64,000 nt of DNA from Apostichopus japonicus (lineage: Eukaryota; Echinodermata; Holothuroidea; Aspidochirotida; Stichopodidae): the NCBI RefSeq assembly GCF_037975245.1, contig NC_092580.1, forward strand, positions 27,059,501 to 27,123,500, read 5' to 3'. Of this stretch, positions 62,001 to 64,000 are shown piece by piece. Positions within the stretch are counted from its first letter, which is position 1. Every line of letters begins with the position of its first letter. The position numbers and the translations under genes are program-made. The notes beneath the pieces are model-generated. The model was not told where the DNA came from and searched no databases. It saw only the letters and a program-made list of their open reading frames with translations.

Positions 62001-63205
62001 TTACTTTACATGGCAGAGCTGGTCCTCTTGACGAAACCATACAAACCTTCAGTATGCCTAAACTGTCCAGGGATTTTCCATCTGTAAACATTTCAACTAT
62101 GTTGCTCTCTAGAGACATTCATGTATGAGTCATGGAGGATTCAGTTGATACATTCATCCATCCTCTCCCCCACAACCCCCTCTTCACCCTCTTCTCTCCC
62201 CCCTTCCTCCCTCTTCCTCCCCCCCTCTTCCTCCTCCTCCCTTGCAATTTCTTTTAATAGTTATCAACCCTTTCGTAACCTATCTTGGTGTTTATTCCAT
62301 CACATGGGTCAAGTTGGTCCAGCTATACGAGAGGACATCATCAATGTAAAACTCTAAATAAGCTAGAAACTTAGAAAGCCAAATACTGGTCACACATGCT
62401 CAAATTTCAACAAGCATTTTACTGCCTCGAAAAGTATATTTCTTCAGTGAGATATTTGACAGCATAATTTTATCTCATTCCTTGATGTCTGGAAATAATT
62501 TGTCCAGAGATTTCAGAACCACCAGGAAAGTACATTTCATAAATTTTGAAAAATGTCTTGTATAAACTCAACTTTGAGGCCAATACAGATGACCTTTAAA
62601 ATGTCTGGAACTGTGCTGAATAAAACAAAATGCAGTTTGCAAGACTTGTTTAAAATCTCCATTTTTGCAGAGTACAATGAGAGCCCCTCTTGAATATTTG
62701 TAAGACTGACAGTTCTTTCAAAGAGGCTGATGCTGTCGTTGATGATCCTTTGTACGGGTATTTAGACATATCTGCTTGGACATTTGATAACTATTTTTAT
62801 CCCACAGCAATACCAACATTGAGAACTTCCCTGACTCCAATGTTAATGGGTGTGGCATTAATACTAGTACAGAATCTTATTAGTGCCTTGGCGCTTGATT
62901 ACTGACTGAAATGAATATTCATACTGTAGCAGTAGAAAGAGAAGTTGGTGTACATGACGATTGTAAATTCTAAAGCATTCTGATTTTGATCATTGTGTTC
63001 ATAAAAATTGCGAAGAATATTGTTGTGACTGAGGTTTTCATTTTTTTGTCTTTCCTCATTTGATTCTCTCCAGGCACTTAAATCCTACCACAATGCCCAC
63101 ACCGAGAGTAAAAGAGCCGGTCATAAATTTAAGCAGACGGAACAACAAGTCCAACAGAAGAAAGGATCCACCAAAGAGAAATCTCTGGAGAAACAATTAG
63201 AAAAG
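20012..63205 (+). CDS. SRGAP2: SLIT-ROBO Rho GTPase-activating protein (srGAP), 5' part, five exons
   Basis: srGAPs combine an F-BAR domain that senses membrane curvature, a RhoGAP domain and an SH3 domain, and control actin-based protrusion downstream of Robo. Visible exons are 20012-20072, 29820-30000, 32175-32346, 44769-44831 and 63074-63205. They have consensus splice sites and an unbroken frame of 203 codons; the gene continues off the right edge. The protein begins MSSDKKQEQ, then DIRSRLSEQLTCLDKRSEVE and FQEFFQSRAEIEKDYARRLE, the F-BAR/FCH start. It continues with TIACWNVLMDMTRSHQKHH, MEILRVVNELFS and a coiled-coil segment around FKQTEQQVQQKK. RhoGAP and SH3 domains are not in this window. 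The exon 1/2 boundary falls at the position recalled for vertebrate SRGAPs. Which paralogue it matches is not resolvable here; the SRGAP2 symbol reflects the FAM72 neighbour, and an invertebrate pre-duplication srGAP is likely. Confidence 0.92.
20558..20921. mobile_element. TTAA-flanked MITE, copy B (srGAP intron 1)
   Basis: Same family as 5877-6237. TTAA lies at 20554-20557 and 20922-20925, and the ends are AGGGTGTGAAGA and TCTTCAGTGCCT. The right part carries an extra G-run (about 20894-20909) followed by a second GTCTTCA, a small local duplication missing from copy A. Confidence 0.75.
24442..24717 (-). CDS. Unassigned minus-strand open frame in srGAP intron 1
   Basis: The frame is 91 codons long with a mixed, soluble-protein-like composition (segments TRRHSLDSFHQDENRPGNW and ASLPTLPTC), unlike the AT-driven chance frames around it. 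I do not recognise the family. It could be the terminal exon of a nested minus-strand gene, since a pyrimidine-rich stretch precedes it, or a decayed retrocopy, or chance. No partner exon was found. Confidence 0.2.
   Translation of the reverse strand: MFQILTGVPTSQVKMNPTALPHLLASPLNIHDGHEDEEIVSCSISKTRRHSLDSFHQDENRPGNWFNKTREDASLPTLPTCIVALRPFKPK
25028..25200. repeat. G-run element with GGCGTACAAAG edge
   Basis: The stretch begins CATTGGCGTACAAAGC, followed by a run of G (about 25041-25054) and later C-rich text. The edge resembles the terminus of the hAT-like MITE at 3448 (CATTGGCGTAGGAA), so it may be a one-ended relative. A matching right end was not found. Confidence 0.35.
26435..26511 (+). 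repeat. CCCT/CCTC microsatellite
   Basis: A low-complexity run of CTCC units produces overlapping proline/serine-leucine open frames on both strands. Those frames are artefacts of the repeat. Confidence 0.9.
26576..27185 (+). repeat. Degenerate minisatellite, unit about 19-21 bp
   Basis: Diverged repeats of the form CTGTAGGCTGAGCTCACTG recur across about 600 bp, with variable spacing and many substitutions. The best-preserved units are at 26690-26800. It is intronic and non-coding. Confidence 0.8.
29731..29836 (+). repeat. Tandem duplication across the srGAP exon 2 splice acceptor
   Basis: A segment of about 53 bp containing a pyrimidine tract, GGTAG and ATATT(C)GAAGCAGA is present twice. 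GTAG occurs at 29763-29766 and again at 29816-29819. The downstream site is the one that keeps the protein frame. The upstream site differs by a one-base deletion after ATATT and would read into a stop that is the TAG of the downstream acceptor. Confidence 0.75.
30001..32174 (+). other. srGAP intron 2 (2.2 kb)
   Basis: AT-rich intron containing the 102-bp tandem array (31208-32080), which ends about 95 bp before exon 3. No other feature is supported. Confidence 0.7.
31208..32080 (+). repeat. Tandem array of a 102-bp unit, about eight copies
   Basis: The landmark ATGCAT (ATGCTT in one copy) recurs at 31331, 31433, 31535, 31637, 31739, 31841, 31943 and 32045, exactly 102 bp apart, with very few differences between units. 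Each unit contains the partly self-complementary core TGTACAATACAGTGCAG and AGTGTACA, and the segment ACTACTAATATTAAAATTGA. Because 102 is divisible by three, any frame open in one unit stays open in all. That creates overlapping frames of 126, 281 and 208 codons that are not genes. Confidence 0.95.
32934..33196. mobile_element. TTAA-flanked MITE, copy C (srGAP intron 3)
   Basis: TTAA flanks both sides (32930-32933 and 33197-33200) with ends AGGGTGTGAAGACTC and GAGTCTTCAATGCCT. Relative to copies A and B it lacks about 100 bp in the middle, after GCTTGCTACCGTC, so it is an internal-deletion derivative. Confidence 0.75.
33360..33560 (+). repeat. Decayed DIRS-type terminal repeat fragments
   Basis: Two degraded matches to the start of the DIRS inverted repeat at 53251 occur here: GGCTTACCTGTCTCCTC near 33361 and CTCCTCTCTTATCTGTCTCC near 33495. 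Each is followed by a loosely similar CATTCTAC or CATCTACCTAGA stretch. Confidence 0.45.
34900..35165 (+). repeat. Decayed repeat rich in AGGTCA half-sites, copy 1
   Basis: It contains AAGGTCATTTGAGGTCAGCAG and later AGATCAAAGGCAG-type text. The same vocabulary (GGTCATTTGAGGTCA, TCACTAGAGGTCAA) recurs at 38815-39240 and 48783-49110. I recognise it as a style of old dispersed repeat in marine deuterostome genomes. Confidence 0.4.
36762..38409 (+). repeat. Minisatellite of about 55 bp, interrupted by a hAT-like element
   Basis: Units of the type TTTACAATGGTAATGGCATG followed by TGTG/TATACATGTGTG and ATGATGGGAA occur from 36762 to 36921. They resume at 38304 after the insertion 36922-38303. Confidence 0.75.
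36922..38303. mobile_element. hAT-like non-autonomous DNA transposon, 1382 bp
   Basis: The ends are CAGTGTTCGACTT and AAATCGAACACTG, an inverted repeat with one mismatch. An exact 8-bp target duplication, CATGTGTG, lies at 36914-36921 and 38304-38311. The CAGTG terminus plus 8-bp duplication is the hAT signature. No transposase frame is present. The interior carries a nested palindromic segment rich in CGATATCGG/CCGATA (about 37125-37225) and a GC-rich 'ggggcgaaagccccc' patch near 37700. Confidence 0.85.
38815..39240 (+). repeat. Decayed repeat rich in AGGTCA half-sites, copy 2
   Basis: It contains GGTCATTTGAGGTGAACAG, GGTCACTAGAGGTCAAG and GGTCAAAGGTCATTTGGA, sharing phrases with 34900-35165 and 48783-49110. 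Non-coding. Confidence 0.4.
39421..39653 (+). repeat. Two-copy 122-bp tandem duplication
   Basis: The block CAGATTACTGTCCTCTTCC at 39421 is repeated at 39543, each followed by GAGCTGCTTAACAGTTGAA and GGCCAGTATGGCATT, with few substitutions. Confidence 0.85.
41640..41815 (+). repeat. Solo DIRS-type terminal repeat, fossil 1
   Basis: It begins ATTTACTTCGCTCGTCGCTT and follows the left end of the intact element at 53235 through CTTACCTGTCTCC, ACAACCTTAGCAC and GCGCCCTCTATGACCGG. It is clearly homologous but diverged. No element body follows. Confidence 0.75.
41833..41960 (+). repeat. Solo DIRS-type terminal repeat, fossil 2
   Basis: It starts ATTTACTTCACTTCC, then CTCACCTGTCTCCTCATGAC and TAGGCACTCA. 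It is more diverged than the copy at 41640. The downstream CTGTCAATGACCCTCC resembles the 'ctctatgaccgg' zone. Confidence 0.5.
42780..42960 (+). repeat. Solo DIRS-type terminal repeat, fossil 3
   Basis: It starts ATTTACTTCACTCCTCTCTT, then ACCTGTCTCCTACAACACTA and later CCCAGTGACCCCTCCCACGG. It shows the same order of landmarks as the DIRS left end, but is diverged. Confidence 0.6.
43216..44549. mobile_element. hAT-like non-autonomous DNA transposon, 1334 bp
   Basis: The terminal inverted repeats are TAGCGTTGTGC and GCACAACGCTA. Further inside both ends carry CCGGTAGT and ATCCCGGTAT-type repeats in opposite orientation. Candidate 8-bp target duplications are GTACATAG (43208-43215) and GTACATCT (44550-44557), matching at 6 of 8. 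It has no transposase frame. Size and structure resemble 36922-38303, but the ends differ, so this is a separate family. Confidence 0.65.
46139..46682. repeat. Long inverted repeat (foldback) with about 350-bp spacer
   Basis: The left arm 46139-46238 and right arm 46590-46682 are near-perfect reverse complements over about 95 bp. Shared text includes GAGAAAGATGCTTGAAG, AAACTTATTACCCTGTTAGC and ACATATGTACAGTAGTGTCA. They could pair into a hairpin in RNA or single-stranded DNA. No transposon-like terminus or target duplication was identified. Confidence 0.75.
46961..47098 (+). repeat. Two-copy 69-bp tandem duplication
   Basis: TACTTTTGCAAGGGAAGC at 46961 recurs at 47030 as TACTTTTGCGAGGGAAGC, each followed by GAGTGGCATGTGAAACTCTG and GACAAGTTTCTGTAA. 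Confidence 0.85.
48359..48713. mobile_element. hAT-like MITE, 355 bp, between tandem host repeats
   Basis: The ends are CAGTGGCGGAGC and GCTCCACCACTA (inverted, two mismatches). The 8-bp flanks are CTGTCCTC (48351-48358) and CTGTCCTG (48714-48721). About 60 bp of host sequence before the element (GGACAGCTGTACCCTTACTG, then ATCTCTGTCCT) is repeated after it (GGACAGCTTGTACAATCACT, then ATCTCTGTCCT), so it sits between two units of a host duplication. It is GC-richer than its surroundings and has no coding capacity. Confidence 0.65.
48783..49110 (+). repeat. Decayed repeat rich in AGGTCA-like half-sites, copy 3
   Basis: It contains GTTCATTTGGGGTCAGCAG, TTTAGGTCAGAG and TTTAAGGTCATCAGGG, plus two copies of AATATCTCCA/TGTATCTCCA text. 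Related to 34900-35165 and 38815-39240. Confidence 0.4.
53251..53368 (+). repeat. DIRS left inverted terminal repeat
   Basis: It starts GCTTACCTGTCTCCTCACAA and ends CCGGTCCCTCCTCCTTT. It matches 59608-59725 in reverse complement with no difference that I can see, suggesting recent insertion. The outer tip (53235-53250, ATTTACTTCGCTCCTC) is not shared with the right end. Confidence 0.95.
53967..56075 (+). CDS. DIRS ORF1, GAG-like protein (702 aa)
   Basis: It begins at an ATG and is open for 702 codons. The N-terminus has a cysteine cluster (CINC, CPKC, CTRRDPCLVC within residues 8-41), likely a small zinc-binding module. It is followed by an acidic Glu/Arg-rich stretch and a long Ser-Arg, Pro-Arg basic region (about residues 130-270). 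A more ordered segment follows at about residues 390-620, and an Arg/Gly-rich tail. This layout suits a nucleic-acid-binding structural protein of a DIRS element; sequence-level homology was not tested. A 598-bp leader separates it from the left repeat. It overlaps the start of the RT frame by up to 146 nt (55930-56075). Confidence 0.85.
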   Translation: MSRNPLKCINCSMFRPGRAWDEHDLCPKCRSCTRRDPCLVCIKFTPAQWQDIDLWLEGLRSKLQGRLDSIPSAIGAPEDPGITGDREEEGVVEREVEESGQERAEGEKEVEREERERERIPLTAPATSGSVTARGKGRSKGKAPARKRPPKQRHSSAGLETPSQSGPQLNRPTERGPPAVGGSGPKERATEGTRRRSRSRSREPDREPERRVPTEIPARESSSRRPRRERSGSHTRSPRRRERKRYSPISDESSDSSDDGYRRSKRRRRSPRRRQEEEPAWLSKLTGLLRPLLEQRTSTVADVAPGPTSPVSTMAPQPAPDPDALDCRASVNLSGLEDEGEPIDPDPFDYDPMEDSFGHNYEPEEAPVTGGALPQELITRAADIFRRHLGFEEPETQPQKAGRVSKLTATGEASYKPKTTIPVDATCYDRFEAIANKTKWTAFPARADRAVRVPDEAWKDLFRCPTIPQEAKERLKAEQGASSTHVFKTPDQRKLEELLVEVDMAARSGMKFASVLMLSAEVLMRHHQQLPEDSSQVSRDEAGQLLLLLGPLVRLAYDQFARVATRSVKARRQNIVSAIHWPSTEAKDRMLELPILGEDLFAGCFQKKLQEEVARRETLAKSEFRPPPTQRTRPFRPRESRAPRGTRAAPAKSMSRGALRGRSRGAAFRPTRPWAPRGGRGSTSTRRDSDRSSNRPAFAAQP
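56032..58137 (+). CDS. DIRS ORF2, reverse transcriptase / RNase H
   Basis: The frame is open from 55930 to the stop at 58137. The RT domain includes FFLTKKRDGTWRPILNLKPL, DLRDAYLHI, the ALPFGLATAPRTFT block and the catalytic YLDD at 56707-56718. RNase H follows with its acidic residues in TDTSLSGWG, NILEMMAVKRAL, FTDNTTVVAYI and MADALSR. The C-terminal part (PTIDLFATHKNNKL, later APFWPRRPWF) resembles the extra DIRS domain related to DAM-type methyltransferases, though I could not confirm its motif. There is no ATG before the RT motifs; 56032 is a GTG and the first Met is in FRMETLN, inside the RT. Expression is presumably by +1 frameshifting from ORF1 or non-AUG initiation. The 3' end overlaps the recombinase frame. 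Confidence 0.9.
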   Translation: MTAPPIDQRSPPSPRGAHLTAAIPPVGGRLTNFSQQWEFIGGDKWVLDTVKHGYKIEFSSSPPFGGGGRQTLTPTDPVKRLALEGEILALLAKQAITRVPEETGPLFRSSFFLTKKRDGTWRPILNLKPLNTKHIRPKHFRMETLNLILPLLRKGMWAATVDLRDAYLHILIHKEHRRFLAFRYAEQDYQFRALPFGLATAPRTFTRVAGAVVAYLRKRGVTLYVYLDDWLVVGNSLSEATNNVHKTLQTLQELGWIVNQKKSRLSPSQTIQFLGAILDFTTGVARPSEERVAAVKATTQQILAHRGSPTGTWLRALGLMASLVDIVRLCRLHMRPLQLHLLRSADPTDPDKTTLIYRSEEVTQHFRWWLDPNNWSSGVPFAIQLPMTSITTDTSLSGWGAHWSNRTAWGTWSQTETSLHINILEMMAVKRALEAFNDHVQGTITTIFTDNTTVVAYINRQGGTRSERLCRLAWEVITAAEDSGTILRASHIAGKLNVMADALSRGHIDPNEWSLEQETCDRIFSIFGRPTIDLFATHKNNKLQTFCSRRFHPLAYHTDAMSLSWDHMDAYIFPPLCMIGQVLRKIRNSKGRFTLIAPFWPRRPWFAEIPQLLMDVPVSLPDKPHLLSQRQGTLSHPDIKGLQLVAWRLSGLPYDREAFQKQLPRWQPTLEGERPQRLTIPVCGSSTNGADRDRYCCLLPL
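58026..59039 (+). CDS. DIRS ORF3, tyrosine recombinase
   Basis: This enzyme would integrate the circular DNA copy. From the ATG at 58026 there are 337 codons. The frame itself is open back to 56139, but upstream it is an overlapping frame of the RT gene. An N-terminal core-binding segment (TYDSRLRKFDQWCRPR, then STIRNYRSAIAAIH) precedes the catalytic domain. Catalytic residues visible are the first Arg in SARRRS (about 58449), the HDVR box (His 58812-58814, Arg 58821-58823), the Trp of AAWKTPTTF and the nucleophilic Tyr at 58920-58922 in FVACYL. The stop codon TAA (59037-59039) lies inside the internal complementary region, so the coding end and the recombination sequence overlap. The true start may be further upstream. 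Confidence 0.9.
   Translation: MAADARRGTTAATYDSRLRKFDQWCRPRQILLPAASVTQIAEFLLSLFGEGKQVSTIRNYRSAIAAIHQGFPDGSTLSNNPYIAQLIKGMANRRPQIRRLAPSWGLSAVLHALAGPPYEPMANASLAALTKKTLFLVAVASARRRSCLHALSTKQNHIRFEGHGVRMVPDPSFIAKNQTLTFLPGDIFIPEIKTMSSVAEDKRWCPVRALKWYLNKTEKLRQSTSLFIIPRPPYAAASKDTLSRWLVEIIRPFTSGTSRPRAHDVRGVAASTALFAGIPVEDILKAAAWKTPTTFVACYLTDTLHAEAAFGSAVMRGPVGNRSHPSGLPPSGSATRC
59032..59130 (+). repeat. DIRS internal complementary region
   Basis: Positions 59032-59077 are the reverse complement of the left tip plus the start of the left inverted repeat. Positions 59078-59130 are the reverse complement of the right tip. The join reads GTAAATATTCC, sharing one ATT between the two ends. It acts as the template that restores both ends during replication. 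Confidence 0.93.
59608..59725 (-). repeat. DIRS right inverted terminal repeat
   Basis: Reverse complement of 53251-53368. It is followed by a unique tip TCGTCACTCGTAAATATCCA and on to GGAATATT, where the element ends at 59767. Positions 59131-59607 between the internal complementary region and this repeat are non-coding. Confidence 0.95.
62155..62240 (+). repeat. CT-rich low-complexity tract
   Basis: A run of CCTCTTC/CTCCC units. The 78-aa Ser/Pro-rich open frame here derives from it. Confidence 0.85.
62368..62595 (-). mobile_element. Probable TTAA-flanked MITE, relative of 11991-12237
   Basis: The right end, reverse-complemented, reads AGGTCATCTGTATTGGCCTC, closely matching the terminus at 11991, and is flanked by TTAA (62596-62599). 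Internal text (TTCAGAACCACCAGGAAAGTA) resembles ACCTCCAGGAAAGTA in the other copy. The left boundary is eroded and only estimated. Confidence 0.45.
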
Positions 63206-64000
63206 GTAAATACACTCACCAACCTGTCTCCACACAGCCATCGCACCATTTCTTCCATGATTAGCACCCAAGTGACGAGGTCTCTATCGCATCAGATCAT
63301 TTGATCCAGATATCGGACTGTTTTATATTCCAAGATATGCAAAATGGAATCATATATGTTTGTTTTTTGGGGTGGGATATGGTGTATGTAATACACATGA
63401 TATGTCACTTAGGAATGTGCAGGTAGACTGGGTTGAAGTTGGCATACTTTGTTATTATTCAAAAATTAATGTAAGGAGCGAGCATGTTGGATTCTTTACA
63501 CACGTTAATGTTACCATTGTTAAGTGTATAGATTCTTGAAGAGAATGTATTGTGTAATAGGTCAGTATAGACATTTAAAGGAACTATGTTGTGACACAAA
63601 AATGGCAAGATATGCTTAAATGGCCTCAAAGTTTCAAAATACATGTAGGTTTTGAAGCAAATTGTGAAAATTTCAAACTATCTGGGTTTTTTATATTGGA
63701 ACCTCCCCCCCCCCAAAAAAAAAAGTTTTTAAGTTGACAACGTTTCTGTTCACAAATTTTCATGGCAATACAAAACCGAGAAAAGAATTTACTGAAACTT
63801 GGTACGATCAAACGATACTTTCTTTTCCTTTCACCAATCTTATAGCCCCTTTAAAAATGTGAGAAAGTCTGTTGCTGTTCAAAACAACATCAACACTCAT
63901 TAACCTAGACAGTTTCATAGAGGAGATGTCTAGCCTAGCCTTCTGTACAATGTATATCATTATGTGCTTAGCCTACTGTACATTGCTTAAACCTTACGGT
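63206..64000 (+). other. srGAP intron 5 (start only)
   Basis: It begins with donor GTAAAT at 63206 and runs off the right edge. Apart from a short C-run at 63703-63714 nothing is recognisable. The next F-BAR exon lies beyond the window. Confidence 0.6.

Larger units (their letters stand above)
44832..63073 (+). other. srGAP intron 4 (18.2 kb)
   Basis: Host to the DIRS retrotransposon (53235-59767). It also contains a G-run (45479-45496), an inverted repeat pair (46139-46682), a 69-bp duplication (46961-47098), a hAT-like MITE (48359-48713), an AGGTCA-rich repeat (48783-49110), a C-run (about 52840-52855), a CT-rich tract (62155-62240) and a TTAA-type MITE end (to 62595). Outside the DIRS element no coding sequence is supported. 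Confidence 0.65.

Noticed and set aside
63211-63290. Possible DIRS terminus just after srGAP exon 5 (ACCTGTCTCCACACAGCC)
   Set aside because: The match is a single short block without the ATTTACTTC start or the later landmarks; too weak.

Overview
The window is eukaryotic genomic DNA: AT-rich, intron-rich, with GT-AG spliced genes and many dispersed repeats. Gene content points to a marine deuterostome invertebrate. An echinoderm, perhaps a sea cucumber, is my best guess, but this rests on protein resemblance and repeat style, not on a diagnostic sequence. There are four real host genes and one apparently intact DIRS-type retrotransposon. Most other open frames are chance or repeat-derived.

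Layout. (1) Positions 47-956, minus strand: 5' coding exons of the mitochondrial ATP synthase gamma subunit (ATP5F1C), running off the left edge. (2) 2235-8362, plus strand: a complete six-exon RXYLT1 (TMEM5) orthologue of 411 aa, the Golgi ribitol-5-phosphate xylosyltransferase of the alpha-dystroglycan glycan pathway. (3) 8363-15749: gene-free tail-to-tail interval with MITE-like and tandem repeats. (4) 15750-19507, minus strand: a complete four-exon FAM72 orthologue of 149 aa. (5) 19508-20011: a short divergent promoter with CRE, NRF1-like, ETS and YY1-like motifs. (6) 20012 to beyond the right edge, plus strand: an srGAP-family gene, whose first five coding exons (203 codons, start of the F-BAR domain) are spread over 43 kb.

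The srGAP introns are large and hold most mobile DNA: two hAT-like non-autonomous elements of about 1.35 kb, short hAT-like and TTAA-flanked MITEs, fossil DIRS terminal repeats, an 8-copy 102-bp satellite-like array, and, in intron 4, a 6.5-kb DIRS element (53235-59767) with identical 118-bp inverted repeats, an internal complementary region, and open GAG-like, RT/RNase H and tyrosine recombinase frames.

The most notable biology is the head-to-head FAM72/srGAP pair separated by about 500 bp. The same pairing is known for vertebrate FAM72A/SRGAP2, so this looks like ancient microsynteny with a shared promoter. The DIRS copy looks young. Its RT frame has no upstream ATG, which suggests expression through a +1 frameshift or another non-standard route.
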